A stretch of 64,000 bases of DNA from Microcaldota archaeon (GTDB lineage Archaea > Micrarchaeota > Micrarchaeia > Micrarchaeales > Micrarchaeaceae). The stretch covers positions 1-64,000 of the forward strand of contig JAKAWS010000001.1 in NCBI GenBank assembly GCA_021816885.1. The letters are read 5' to 3'. The notes beneath the pieces were generated by a model. It was not told the origin of the DNA. It worked only from the letters and a program-made list of their open reading frames with translations, and did no database searches. Positions 35,068 to 44,681 of the stretch are shown in pieces (position 1 is the first letter of the stretch; each line of letters starts with the position of its first letter). The translations under genes and the position numbers were made by a program.

Positions 35068-37035
35068 TTACCACACGCTTATCTCTTTGTGCGGCTGTTT
35101 TATCTTGTCCAGCCGGCTCAATCCGGCAAACGCGTTCTTGAAAGCGGGATGTGTGACTATCGGCACGAGCCCTCTAACATCTTCTGGGGAGTGGGTGTCA
35201 ACCAACGCGTACATTTTCTTCAGTTCTATGCGCTTCTTTCCTTTCCATAGCTGTGCATTAGATATGAAGAATCTCTGCTCCGGGGTAAATCCGGCTATGG
35301 ATTTTCTCCTGCTTCTCTCGACGTTTTTCTCTAAGGCATCATAAGCTATCTTAAGTCCTCCAAGGTCGGCGACATTCTCCAAAACAGTGAGCTTTCCGTT
35401 CAGCTTGATTCCCGGAAGCACATCTATAGAACCATATAGCCTCTCCACCTCCCCGCACTTCTTCTCAAACTTCGCTCTGTCTTTTGCCCCCCACCACTCA
35501 ACCATATTCCCGTCCTTATCAAATTTGCTGCCGGAACTATCGAAACCATGGGTTATCTCATGGCCTATCACACTGCCTATGCAAGCGTAATTGACCGCGT
35601 CATCTGCAGCCGCGTCAAAGAACGGCGGTTTGAGTATGCCTGCAGGTATGATTATAGAATTCTTGGCCGGGTTGTACATCGCATTCACCGCATGCACGTC
35701 CATCTCCCATTCGTCCTCGTCAACCTTCTTGCCTATCCTGGCCATATCCCTGTCAAAATCGAACCTGTACGCGTTTATCCAGTTTTCCATCAGAGTCTTC
35801 TTGTCTGTTATAAGCGATCCGTAATTCCTAAACTTCTTGGGTTTGCCGACTTTCACCTTCATTACCATAAGTTTTTCCAGCGCCTTTGCCTTTGTCTTGC
35901 CGCCCATCCAATCCAGCTCCTTAATTCGCCCAATTAACGATAGCCGAATGTCTTCTGCAAGCAGCTTTGCCTTGGCTGTCTCTCTTTTGGTAAGGTATCT
36001 TCTTGCGTAAAGCTCGCCAAGCGCCTCGCCGCCAGCGCTTTTGACAAACGATAGCGCTCTTTTCCATCTCGGTCGCATCTTCTTAGTTCCGATTAGGGCC
36101 GTTCCATAAAAGTCAAATGCCCTATCTTCCGAGTTCTTGCCAAGAAGCATAGAGAGGCTATTTAGCACGCGCCACTGCAAGTAAATCTTAATATCAGAGA
36201 CGCTGCTTTTTGCTATCAGCCTATCAATACTATCGAAAAAATCAGGCTGTCCGACTACTACATTGCGGATATCCTTCGCGCCGATGTTCCTGCAGAAATC
36301 TTTAAATCTTATATTTCTGTATCTCCTATCAAACGCGGAGATTTTCATCAAATGATAATTCTTTACAGGGTCTATCAGTTCAGAGTTAGGCCTTGATGCT
36401 GCAGCAATCCCCTTTTCCACCGCCAAGACAGTATTTGAGAAATCTCCAGCTCTTCCTACCAAACCCCCATAAAGATCGAACACCGTGCGTATGTACCTTA
36501 GATATCTCTTTCTTATCCTTGCAAAGCGCTCCGCAAGATAATAATCTCGGTCAGGGAGGCTAATCCCTCCCTGCCATGCATAAAGCGCATAAACTGAGCT
36601 GTCTTTCGCGTCCTCGCTGACTTCGATCTCGAAGAATGCGCTTACGCCGCGCAGCTCCATTGCAGCCAAATGTCCAATCAGCTGCTCTTTGCTATTTAGC
36701 GCTTCGATATCATTGAGCATATTCGCCACAGGTGCAAATCCGAGCGCATTGCGCGTTCTGTAGTCCATGAAGGACAGGTATAAATCCCTGACGACCCTGC
36801 AATTAGTCCCTGTTCTGTGTCCAACCGAATCGTATACTATGTCTCTAAGCAAACTGTCTGTCAGATCAGAAAGCTTTTGGAACGAGCCAATCAAGGGTTT
36901 ATCTTTCGGTATATTGTGCCTCTTCAGCCAAGAGCCGCAAGCATACTGGTAAAAATTATCGAACGGATCAACAGATATATCCATGCTCTTTGCCAAGAAG
37001 CCTTTTTCAAACCTATCCTTTCTCGCCATTTCCAT
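35068..37035 (-). CDS. M13 family (neprilysin/PepO-like) metallopeptidase
   Basis: 655 residues, close to the family length. The zinc motif is GHEITHGFD near residue 490, and ENVADLGGLKIAYDAL supplies the third ligand about 55 residues later. The N-terminal lobe starts DPFDNFYQYACGSWLKRHNIP, another family hallmark. There is no signal peptide or membrane anchor, so it should be an intracellular oligopeptidase. The gene is convergent with EF-2, one base between stops. Confidence 0.9.
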   Translation of the reverse strand: MEMARKDRFEKGFLAKSMDISVDPFDNFYQYACGSWLKRHNIPKDKPLIGSFQKLSDLTDSLLRDIVYDSVGHRTGTNCRVVRDLYLSFMDYRTRNALGFAPVANMLNDIEALNSKEQLIGHLAAMELRGVSAFFEIEVSEDAKDSSVYALYAWQGGISLPDRDYYLAERFARIRKRYLRYIRTVFDLYGGLVGRAGDFSNTVLAVEKGIAAASRPNSELIDPVKNYHLMKISAFDRRYRNIRFKDFCRNIGAKDIRNVVVGQPDFFDSIDRLIAKSSVSDIKIYLQWRVLNSLSMLLGKNSEDRAFDFYGTALIGTKKMRPRWKRALSFVKSAGGEALGELYARRYLTKRETAKAKLLAEDIRLSLIGRIKELDWMGGKTKAKALEKLMVMKVKVGKPKKFRNYGSLITDKKTLMENWINAYRFDFDRDMARIGKKVDEDEWEMDVHAVNAMYNPAKNSIIIPAGILKPPFFDAAADDAVNYACIGSVIGHEITHGFDSSGSKFDKDGNMVEWWGAKDRAKFEKKCGEVERLYGSIDVLPGIKLNGKLTVLENVADLGGLKIAYDALEKNVERSRRKSIAGFTPEQRFFISNAQLWKGKKRIELKKMYALVDTHSPEDVRGLVPIVTHPAFKNAFAGLSRLDKIKQPHKEISVW

Positions 37036-37128
37036 AAGTGATTATCTAAAGAAATAATTATAAACATGGTTAGTCGAGGCCGCAAGACAGCCCAAACGAT
37101 TATATATCAAAAGGCAAGTTGATTAATT

Positions 37129-37677
37129 ATGTCTAGAGACGCGAAGAGCAAAAACCTCTCAATATTCGATATCGATGGCACCTTGGTGTGCAGCACCGGA
37201 AGCCTGGAGCACGCATGGTTAGAGCTATTCGGGGAAAAGTTGAGCCCTGCAGCTTACGGGAAGCTTGCCCGGAAGGAGAAACACGAAGTTTTACATCTCT
37301 CTTATTCAAAATTTGCAGATGAGACATATCCAAATCCAAGAGTCATACAAAAGCTGAACGAAGCAAAAAAATCCGGCAATCGTGTTGTAATAGTTAGCGG
37401 AAGACAAAGAGACCTCCTAGAGGACACCAAAAAACTTCTCCGAAAGTTCGACGTAAAATATGACGAAATAATGCTAAAGCAACCTGAAATAAAGACGTAC
37501 GATTTCAAGCTTGCGAAGGTTTCAGAGATATACGAGCTCGTAAAACCGAAGAGCACGGAGATATATGACGATCTGTATTATATCTTAGATGGAGTCCATG
37601 GCCTGCTGTGTCACAGCACAGACATAAAACCATATCTTGTAGAGAATGGCATTCCTATACCATATAATCCAGGCTGA
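37129..37677 (+). CDS. HAD superfamily phosphatase
   Basis: 182 residues. Motif I is FDIDGTLV with nucleophile Asp14 and acid/base Asp16. A small helical cap precedes motif II, VVIVSGRQRD. A motif III/IV Asp pair may lie in EIYDDLYYILDG, though this is atypical. The substrate is not evident. Related proteins dephosphorylate sugars, nucleotides or polynucleotide ends. Confidence 0.7.
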   Translation: MSRDAKSKNLSIFDIDGTLVCSTGSLEHAWLELFGEKLSPAAYGKLARKEKHEVLHLSYSKFADETYPNPRVIQKLNEAKKSGNRVVIVSGRQRDLLEDTKKLLRKFDVKYDEIMLKQPEIKTYDFKLAKVSEIYELVKPKSTEIYDDLYYILDGVHGLLCHSTDIKPYLVENGIPIPYNPG

Positions 37678-37683
37678 GCACTT

Positions 37684-38580
37684 TCATCGTCTTGTCTTCT
37701 GCCTCTTTATAATGCGTTCCGTCCCAGCCATTATCGTTTCTAGCATCTTACTCCTTATTTCGCGTTCAGATGCCGAGATTACTTTTGCGGTTACGATTAT
37801 AACATAAGTATTCATCGTTGCTTCGTCTATTGATATGCTCGGCTTGCCTGCCATGCCATTTATTCCTGATAATGCCTTACTAAGCCCCATTGACAGGACA
37901 GTAAAGCCGACCCCCTTCGGCACTTCATATCTTATCTTTGTCGATATGTAATCCTTCACGTTTGTTACCGCCGCCTGGACTATTATTCCGTTCGGTATTT
38001 TAGTTATTACGCCGCTATCCTCTTCTATAACGGTATAATTCAGGCTTATGTCTAGAACCCTTCCGGAATACGAGGGCCTGATTTCGTCTTTCGAAAAATA
38101 TTTCGGTGTGTATGAGGCAATCATCATTCCATACTGCCATGTGCTTACGATAACATGCTCTCCAACCTTGAAGGGTCTGGCAAATATGAGAAAAAGTCCG
38201 CCGAAAGTATTAGAGAGGACGGTCTGGGCGGCAAGCCCTAAGACAAGGCTTATCAGGGTACCGCTAAGCAATACTGAAGAGTCGTTTATCCCAAGAGCTG
38301 ACGCTACGGCAAGCGCCAGTATGAAGTAACCTACGAGATTCACCAGGAAAACTATTGGCTTAGACCTGCCTTTTGTCGTGTACTTAAGCATATGCCTCTC
38401 TATCGCAGTGCTGGCCACTCTTACCAATACATATACCAGTATCCCGATAATGACTGCCTTGAACAGAAGTAAGACGTCTGCGGGCGTTCCGCCGACCAGC
38501 CGCGCCGTCAAGAAGACAGCAGCAAGCATCACAACCAGCACGACGGATACAACCGCCGCCAATGTCATGTATTTATCCAT
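37684..38580 (-). CDS. MscS-type mechanosensitive channel
   Basis: 298 residues. Three or four N-terminal membrane helices, with the pore helix and family signature at SLVLGLAAQTVLSNTFGGLFLIFARPFKVGE in outline (about residues 106-140), followed by the beta domain entry HVIV and a cytoplasmic alpha/beta tail. It should open on hypo-osmotic shock. The gene is convergent with the HAD gene. Confidence 0.85.
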   Translation of the reverse strand: MDKYMTLAAVVSVVLVVMLAAVFLTARLVGGTPADVLLLFKAVIIGILVYVLVRVASTAIERHMLKYTTKGRSKPIVFLVNLVGYFILALAVASALGINDSSVLLSGTLISLVLGLAAQTVLSNTFGGLFLIFARPFKVGEHVIVSTWQYGMMIASYTPKYFSKDEIRPSYSGRVLDISLNYTVIEEDSGVITKIPNGIIVQAAVTNVKDYISTKIRYEVPKGVGFTVLSMGLSKALSGINGMAGKPSISIDEATMNTYVIIVTAKVISASEREIRSKMLETIMAGTERIIKRQKTRR

Positions 38581-38689
38581 GATTAGGGCTTTTGCTCCAA
38601 ACTATAAAGGTTTTTGGGTAGCATTTACAATTCTGGGTGTGCTTTTTAATCCAAATGTTCTATATTTATTGTGGCTTCTGGTGTGATAG

Positions 38690-39994
38690 GTGTCCAATTT
38701 GGAAAAAGGTAATGGCAACAGGTGGATGTACTCTATTCTTCCATACCAGATAGCATACGGTCCGATATCCACACTCATAATATTATACATACTCGAATTG
38801 CACGGCACAGTCATAGACGCATCTTACGCGATAACGCTTGGATATGCGGTATCGATTCCGGCATCCATACTATGGGGCTATGCCATCGATACATACAATA
38901 AGAGGCGAAGTCTCATACTAATCTCGTTCTGCGGACTTTTGCTCTCCCTGGTAATGCTTTTCTTGTTCAGGTCTGTGTTGGATGCCATATTGATATACGG
39001 ATTTATGTCTTTTGCGATAGCGGCAAATGCGACGCCCATAAACCTCCTTGTAATGGACAATAATCCCGAGAAATTATGGGAGAAGGGATTCTCTAAACTC
39101 CAGATGCTCTCAAGCTTGGGTATGACTATCGGACTTCTCTTTGCATTCTTTGTCACAGGTTTCTTCCCGATAACAGAGCTTATACTCTTCCTTGTCCCAT
39201 TCTGCATTGCGGCAATAGTCCTCACGGTATTCATAAACGAGGAGCGTGCAGAGAAGGTAAGAAGGTCGTTGATCTCCTACCCGATTGCTTTCGCAAGCAG
39301 GCTTATATCAAAGCCGCTGTTCTTCCTCAGGCTGCCTCCGATAAACATGATAAAGAACTTCGCAAACAGTCTCAAGTTTAACAGCATGAAGCGCAACTAT
39401 CTGAATACCCTTTATCTCGGAATACTTATCTTCTATGTGGGGGGCTCTATCTTCAACACCGCGTATCCCGCTGGCCTTAAGGAGGCTGGCCTAACCACGT
39501 ACTCCATCTTCGGAATAATATTTGCCGGTGTGGCGATGCAGGTCATCTTCTTCCAGATCTTTCCTCTGGTGGCACATAACAGGAACAGGAAAGAGGTAGC
39601 TGCAGGATCTCTTGTGGTTAGAAGCGTGGCGTATTTCATGATAAGCATGATTTTTGTGTTTTTTGGGCAGGATATCGGGGTCATCGGCAATATAATACTA
39701 TATTCGATAGGTTCCGGAGTTGCCTATTCAATATTCTATACGGTGCTTAATGTTCTGCTGTTCGAGGCGATAGGCAAAGACAAGCGTGGAAGGAAGCTTG
39801 GTCTCTACAGCGGCCTGGTGGGGGTCGGCTCTATATCCGGCTCATTGCTGGCTGGTTACCTCTCATTCTATGTGAGCTACTGGTTCGCGTTCCTCGTAGC
39901 TGGATTTCTTACGTTATACGCAGCGCATATAATGATGAGCCTAAAGGAGTTTGAGATTCCGAAAAAAGAGGCTATGTCCATCGGCAAAACATAA
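38690..39994 (+). CDS. Major facilitator superfamily transporter
   Basis: 434 residues with about 12 membrane helices in two halves, separated by a basic loop near the middle (RLPPINMIKNFANSLKFNSMKRN). GYAIDTYNKRRSLI after helix 2 matches the MFS loop motif. It starts at a GTG. The substrate is unknown; closest in general style to drug- or sugar-type exporters. Confidence 0.75.
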   Translation: MSNLEKGNGNRWMYSILPYQIAYGPISTLIILYILELHGTVIDASYAITLGYAVSIPASILWGYAIDTYNKRRSLILISFCGLLLSLVMLFLFRSVLDAILIYGFMSFAIAANATPINLLVMDNNPEKLWEKGFSKLQMLSSLGMTIGLLFAFFVTGFFPITELILFLVPFCIAAIVLTVFINEERAEKVRRSLISYPIAFASRLISKPLFFLRLPPINMIKNFANSLKFNSMKRNYLNTLYLGILIFYVGGSIFNTAYPAGLKEAGLTTYSIFGIIFAGVAMQVIFFQIFPLVAHNRNRKEVAAGSLVVRSVAYFMISMIFVFFGQDIGVIGNIILYSIGSGVAYSIFYTVLNVLLFEAIGKDKRGRKLGLYSGLVGVGSISGSLLAGYLSFYVSYWFAFLVAGFLTLYAAHIMMSLKEFEIPKKEAMSIGKT

Positions 39995-40060
39995 ATGGGT
40001 TGCAAACCTAACAGTCCCTTTAGGTTATAAATAAGTTTCACGGGTATAAATGTTGATTTA

Positions 40061-40816
40061 ATGAGCAAGGCATTTGAAACCAAGGAGGATATACTCCAAA
40101 GGCTGAAGACAAAAAAGAGCACAGTCTCGGAACTAAGCAAAGAGCTTGGTCTTTCAAAAGCAACTGTCAGTCAACATCTTAAGGAGCTAACAGAGACAGG
40201 CAGGGTCGTAGAGGAAAGAAATATGCACTTCAAGAGGACAAAATACTTTAGAATAAAAGAGCACGATTACAGCACATCAAAGTATGCAGCAAGGTACATA
40301 ATCATAGCGGTGATCGCAACCGCGTTTGTCGCGTATGCCTCGCTGTCACTTATGCATAACAGTGCAACTGTTCCGACAGCGCCGCCAGTCAATACGACAC
40401 CCCAAATTATTGCCCCGCCGCATGCAACGGACTGCATAATGCTGCCAGTATACCGCACTGCAAACTACTCTTCAGTAAACACTGTGGTAAGCGAGATAGC
40501 CCACGGTAATTATTGCTATCTCTCATACGTTAACATTATCGCCCACACAATTAAGATAGGGAATGGGATCTCTTACTCGTCCAACAACGGGATGCTTGAG
40601 ATAAGCAGCTTATCGTATGCATATGTGCTTAACTCAACCGATATAAACAACCTAAAAAGTCAATATTCTGAGGGTTATTGCCTTGCAGGAAAAGCGCTTG
40701 AGTTTTTCGGAGTGACGTATCAACCGACGAATCTGACATGCAAGGCAGTGATATACTCTGATGCGGGCCCTACGTCTCGCAAGATGCTATGGGTTCATGC
40801 CCTTCAGCATCTCTGA
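40061..40816 (+). CDS. Membrane-anchored ArsR/MarR-type HTH regulator
   Basis: 251 residues. A winged helix-turn-helix at the N-terminus (TVSELSKELGLSKATVSQHLKELTETGRVVEER, about residues 20-52, in outline) is followed by one membrane helix (YIIIAVIATAFVAYASLSLM, about 87-106). A roughly 140-residue external domain has four or five cysteines and several Asn-x-Ser/Thr sites. It looks like a one-component sensor coupling an external signal to DNA binding. Its 3' end overlaps the convergent nucleotidyltransferase gene by 30 bp. Confidence 0.7.
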   Translation: MSKAFETKEDILQRLKTKKSTVSELSKELGLSKATVSQHLKELTETGRVVEERNMHFKRTKYFRIKEHDYSTSKYAARYIIIAVIATAFVAYASLSLMHNSATVPTAPPVNTTPQIIAPPHATDCIMLPVYRTANYSSVNTVVSEIAHGNYCYLSYVNIIAHTIKIGNGISYSSNNGMLEISSLSYAYVLNSTDINNLKSQYSEGYCLAGKALEFFGVTYQPTNLTCKAVIYSDAGPTSRKMLWVHALQHL

Positions 40817-41626
40817 GATAATCCTTACGCTCCTTTCTATGTTATCGTTGTCCAATGAGTACCATGGTCCTGGATATATGAAACCATAAAGGGCAGACTC
40901 CTCCAACAGCTTCGGGAAGAGATCTTTCTCTATTGAAGACATAGACGATCTGAAGTAATCTATTATCTTGGGGCTAAACAGGTAACATCCGGTGCTTATC
41001 AATCCAGGCTCCCTGCTCTTTTCTACAAATTCGAGAATTCGGATGCCTTCCATCTTCGTTGCCCCGGTCCTTTTTATAGATGAGCCGGATGAAAGCAGCG
41101 CTATTGTTGCAGCGGCGCCGGTCTGGACGTGCTGCGCATACATCCTCTCCATATCCATTCTGAATACCTGGTCAGCATTCAATACAAAGAACGGCTCGTT
41201 TTTTCTGTTCTGTTTGAATGCATTGTAAACTGCCCCTAACGTCCCCAGGTCCCTCTGCTCATATGCATAGTCTATCTTTGCCCCCATATCGATTCCGTTC
41301 CCGAAGTAATCTTCAACGTCGCCAAATCCGCCCCCGAGCGCCACTGTTATGTTACGGACACCGTTTTCTACAAGCCCGTTTATCATGTGGTGCATTATCG
41401 GCATGCCATCTATAACAGCCATGCATTTCGATACCTTCCTGCCGGATATGGATATCTTTCTGCCGCCCGCAAGGAGTATCGCATGTTTCGAAGTGTTCAT
41501 AGATAGCGACGTGCTGAGCGCCTTCTCTATGGCATGGGAGCGGTTTCTTATCGCGATTCCATCTATGCTTTTGTCTATCCCTTCAAGGATCTTGGAATCC
41601 AGCGTTATCGAAATTCTCTCTTTCAT
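40787..41626 (-). CDS. Ribbon-helix-helix / sugar nucleotidyltransferase fusion
   Basis: 279 residues from the ATG at 41626. The first 45 or so form a CopG-like ribbon-helix-helix (RISITLDSKILEGIDKSI, then NRSHAIEKAL), a DNA-binding dimer. The rest is a nucleotidyltransferase: HAILLAGGRK, then a substrate region GTLGAVYNAF, the metal-site LNADQVF, and VEKSREPGLISTGCYLF. The classical GGxGTRL signature is altered (LAGGRKISISGRKVSK), so activity is uncertain. The DNA-binding head suggests a regulator that senses sugar nucleotides. It is divergent from another nucleotidyltransferase. Confidence 0.75.
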   Translation of the reverse strand: MKERISITLDSKILEGIDKSIDGIAIRNRSHAIEKALSTSLSMNTSKHAILLAGGRKISISGRKVSKCMAVIDGMPIMHHMINGLVENGVRNITVALGGGFGDVEDYFGNGIDMGAKIDYAYEQRDLGTLGAVYNAFKQNRKNEPFFVLNADQVFRMDMERMYAQHVQTGAAATIALLSSGSSIKRTGATKMEGIRILEFVEKSREPGLISTGCYLFSPKIIDYFRSSMSSIEKDLFPKLLEESALYGFIYPGPWYSLDNDNIERSVRIISEMLKGMNP

Positions 41627-41639
41627 GCAATCAAGTATT

Positions 41640-41701
41640 ACTTTTTCATATTTTAAAGATAAGTATATAAAGCAATATACCGAATAGGGAGGTGTGTTGA
41701 T
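41640..41701. promoter_or_regulatory. Divergent promoter between the two nucleotidyltransferase genes
   Basis: A/T-rich DNA with GTATATAAAGC at about 41664, readable as a TATA box on either strand. A strong Shine-Dalgarno sequence (GGGAGGTG, near 41687) precedes the rightward ATG at 41702. It is the natural target for autoregulation by the ribbon-helix-helix protein. Confidence 0.5.
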
Positions 41702-42781
41702 ATGGATCAGCAAGGCAATGTCCAGATAGAATCGCCAGTACGGAAGGAAAATTCCAGGATACTCGGGATGATACTTGCAGGGGGCAGCGGCAAGAGGCTT
41801 ATGCCCATAACGGCCGACATCCCAAAGCCGTTGGTAGAGCTTAAGCCAGGATACACAGTAATGGACAAGCAGCTGATGGACATGAAGAATGCAGGGATAT
41901 CCAAAGTTGTCATACTAGCAGGGCACAGGTCTGAGAAAATAATCGCCAGATACGGAGATTCATGGAATAACATTAGCATAAGATACTCGGTAGATAAGGG
42001 CGTCCAGCGAGGGACCTGGGGAGCAATAAAAGATGCGATCGGCGAAATGGGATTAAGCGGTCCGGCTGTGATTATGAATGGGGATGTTGTGACCGACATT
42101 CCTATCGCGGAGGTAATAAAGAAGGACGGCAATCCGGTGACAATATTGGGGATACCGATGGTAAGCCAGTACGGAATAATAGACATCAGCGGTGACAGGG
42201 TCTCGAAGTTCCTCGAGAAGCCGATACTGCCATACAGCATAAGCGGCGGCATATACTATGTTAAAGATTTAGCACAGCTTATGGATTATGGAAAAACCCT
42301 AGAGGACAGTCAAAACAGCATTGAATACGATATATTTCCGAGAATAGCCGCAGATTCCAAATTAGGCGTATACAAGGAAGACAACATAAACGAGTTCTTG
42401 TGGAAATCGATTGACAGTATAAAAGACTTGGAGGAGGTGCAAAGACTATACAGGACAAGGACAGACAAACCTTGGGGATACGAACTACTTGTTGCGAATA
42501 CATCCCACTATCTCCAGAAAAAACTGTTCATCAAGAAGAATTATAGGACAAGCATGCATTATCATGACAAGAAGATGGAGACGCTGCATATAGTTTACGG
42601 TAAGGTAAAGCTAGACCTGGAGGAAGGAAAGCACGAAATCCTTAACCAAGGCGATAGCAGGACGATAATGCCAAAGGAAGTACACAGCATAATGGCGTTG
42701 GAGACTACGCTCATAGACGAGTCATCAACCCCGTATTTAGAGGATACAATAAGGGTAAAGGATTTCTACGAGGCGAGGTAA
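41702..42781 (+). CDS. Sugar-phosphate nucleotidyltransferase with C-terminal cupin
   Basis: 359 residues. The N-terminal nucleotidyltransferase has GMILAGGSGKRLMPITADIPKPLVEL (about 27-52 in outline), GTWGAIKDAI and the metal site MNGDVVTD. From about residue 260 a cupin begins with KPWGYELLV and contains HYHDKKMETLHIVYGKVKL with metal-ligand histidines, as in bifunctional mannose-1-phosphate guanylyltransferase/isomerases. The order fits GDP-mannose synthesis for surface glycans; substrate is inferred. The gene is divergent from the RHH fusion. Confidence 0.8.
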   Translation: MDQQGNVQIESPVRKENSRILGMILAGGSGKRLMPITADIPKPLVELKPGYTVMDKQLMDMKNAGISKVVILAGHRSEKIIARYGDSWNNISIRYSVDKGVQRGTWGAIKDAIGEMGLSGPAVIMNGDVVTDIPIAEVIKKDGNPVTILGIPMVSQYGIIDISGDRVSKFLEKPILPYSISGGIYYVKDLAQLMDYGKTLEDSQNSIEYDIFPRIAADSKLGVYKEDNINEFLWKSIDSIKDLEEVQRLYRTRTDKPWGYELLVANTSHYLQKKLFIKKNYRTSMHYHDKKMETLHIVYGKVKLDLEEGKHEILNQGDSRTIMPKEVHSIMALETTLIDESSTPYLEDTIRVKDFYEAR

Positions 42782-42791
42782 GCCAAAAACT

Positions 42792-44126
42792 TTATTTCTC
42801 GTATTTGATCAGGTCTACGTTCCTTGTCTCCTTGAAATACAATATCGCAGCGATAGCAAGGACGGCATAAACCATTGTTATAATTCCTATGTACAGGTAA
42901 GCAATATGTATCCCCACAGCGACAAGTATTATGCCGGCTATTATTGGCAGGGCTCCCCCTCCATACACTTGTGCTATCTGGTAACTGGCGCTAGCTCCAG
43001 AAGCCCTATATTTTGTCGGGAAATTCTCGGTATAAAATACAGGTATTGCCCCGTATCCGAAACCAAAGACGAAGCCAAATCCTATAAGGTCAGCAAGCGC
43101 CGCAAGCCAGAAGTTGCCCGTGTTTATCAGCGCAAAGTACGGTATGATAAAGATTATGAGGACTATCGCGGAGATGAGAAGCACGGGTCTTCTTCCGATT
43201 CTGTCAGTAAGTATGGATGAGATTAGCATAAATACAAACATGCCGATAGCCGCTATGAACCCTATAGTCTCGGCTGCTACTGGCGTAAAGCCGACAGCCG
43301 TCATATAACTGGTCCCAAAAACGAACGCAAGGAAGAAGGTTCCCCCAAACATAGCATTTACTAGAGACGTCCCGAGTATCCTCCCAGGCATCTCCTTCCA
43401 AGCCCTGCTGGCAGGGTAATCAAGCACCTTTCTCTTCTTTCTGTAATTGTCGAACAGCATGCTGTCAGTAAGCTTCATCCTTATTATAATTCCGACCACC
43501 GCAACCAAGAAACCCAGCACGAAGAGCAGTCTCCATCCATACGAGATGAAAGCCGCATGCGACATCGAACTTGTCACGGCAAGCACAGAGCCAAATCCAA
43601 GAAGAAGTCCGAATGGGATTGCAAATCCGGTCCAAGCGCCCCAGAAAGCCCTATGCTTTGATTTAGCCGCATACTCCACCACCCATGTTGAGGCTGTGCC
43701 AAATTCCGCTCCAAAACTTATTCCCTGAAGAATCCTAAATATAAGAAGGAAAACTACGGCCAGTGCGCCAAGGACAGCATATCCTGGAGTGATTGCGATA
43801 AGGAGCGTAGCGACTCCCATAAGCGTAAGCGCATAGACAAGGGCGTTCTTCCTTCCGTGCCTGTCTGCAATATGCCCAAAGATGTAAGCTCCAACCGGCC
43901 TTATTACTATGCCTAATCCATAAACAGCCAGCGCGGCAGCAATGCCTGCAAGAAGTGACGTACGGAAGAAGACAGTGCCCCATACTGTGGCAGCTATTAT
44001 ACCGGTAACAAGAAAGTCGTACTGTTCAATCACAGAGCCTATTATACTTCCTGCAGCTACTTTTGCTATCTTTTTGCCGCTCGGAGCCTTAAAATCAAGA
44101 TCGTTATTTTTCTTCCTAAGTGCCAT
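42792..44126 (-). CDS. MFS metabolite:H+ symporter (MHS family)
   Basis: 444 residues with 12 membrane helices. The MHS-type loop IRPVGAYIFGHIADRHGRKNALV lies after helix 2, and the second half has SSILTDRIGRRPVLL. Related proteins import organic acids such as shikimate, proline or citrate with protons and are abundant in heterotrophic acidophiles. It is convergent with the cupin enzyme gene. Confidence 0.83.
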   Translation of the reverse strand: MALRKKNNDLDFKAPSGKKIAKVAAGSIIGSVIEQYDFLVTGIIAATVWGTVFFRTSLLAGIAAALAVYGLGIVIRPVGAYIFGHIADRHGRKNALVYALTLMGVATLLIAITPGYAVLGALAVVFLLIFRILQGISFGAEFGTASTWVVEYAAKSKHRAFWGAWTGFAIPFGLLLGFGSVLAVTSSMSHAAFISYGWRLLFVLGFLVAVVGIIIRMKLTDSMLFDNYRKKRKVLDYPASRAWKEMPGRILGTSLVNAMFGGTFFLAFVFGTSYMTAVGFTPVAAETIGFIAAIGMFVFMLISSILTDRIGRRPVLLISAIVLIIFIIPYFALINTGNFWLAALADLIGFGFVFGFGYGAIPVFYTENFPTKYRASGASASYQIAQVYGGGALPIIAGIILVAVGIHIAYLYIGIITMVYAVLAIAAILYFKETRNVDLIKYEK

Positions 44127-44189
44127 CCATCTACCAATTACGTATCATCGAGAAAGTATAAAAATGTATACTAAGAGTTGGCGATGTTC

Positions 44190-44612
44190 CTATTTAGATG
44201 CATTCAGCTTTGATGCTATCCCAGACACTTTGGACGTGATGTTCGAGATCGCCGAAATTGTATGCCCCGCCGAAGTGAAGAAGTTGTATATATTGCTCAG
44301 GAACGCCAGGGAGTTGTGTATGGATATCGTGCCTGTCTGGAAGAAGTAATACGCTGTGGAGAGCACAATGGCTATGATTATGAGCAGAAGGATAAGGCTT
44401 ATTACGAACTTTGCGAACTTCAGTGCCAGCACTATTATTACTATGATAAGCACTATTCCTACTATGGCCCTGTATTCAAGCGGTATCGTTGTGGTTGAGT
44501 TAGCTACAGACGAATTTGTTATGTTGGATATGTTTATGGGAGATGCTGCAGACACTGCGAAAAGCATCGTAAATAGATACGCGGCCAACATGTAAAGTTT
44601 TTTACCCATCAC
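44190..44612 (-). CDS. Hypothetical secreted/membrane protein
   Basis: 140 residues. A signal peptide (KKLYMLAAYLFTMLFAVSAAS) is followed by an Asn/Ser/Thr-rich stretch with several glycosylation sites, two hydrophobic helices (about 45-92), and an amphipathic tail rich in Ser and Ile. It lies just downstream of the L,D-transpeptidase-like gene on the same strand. No known family. Confidence 0.55.
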   Translation of the reverse strand: MMGKKLYMLAAYLFTMLFAVSAASPINISNITNSSVANSTTTIPLEYRAIVGIVLIIVIIVLALKFAKFVISLILLLIIIAIVLSTAYYFFQTGTISIHNSLAFLSNIYNFFTSAGHTISAISNITSKVSGIASKLNASK

Positions 44613-44681
44613 ACCAATAGTCTTTGTAGAAACAGTTTAAAATACCTTTCTATGTTTTGTAACGGCTGGCCGATTCCGATA

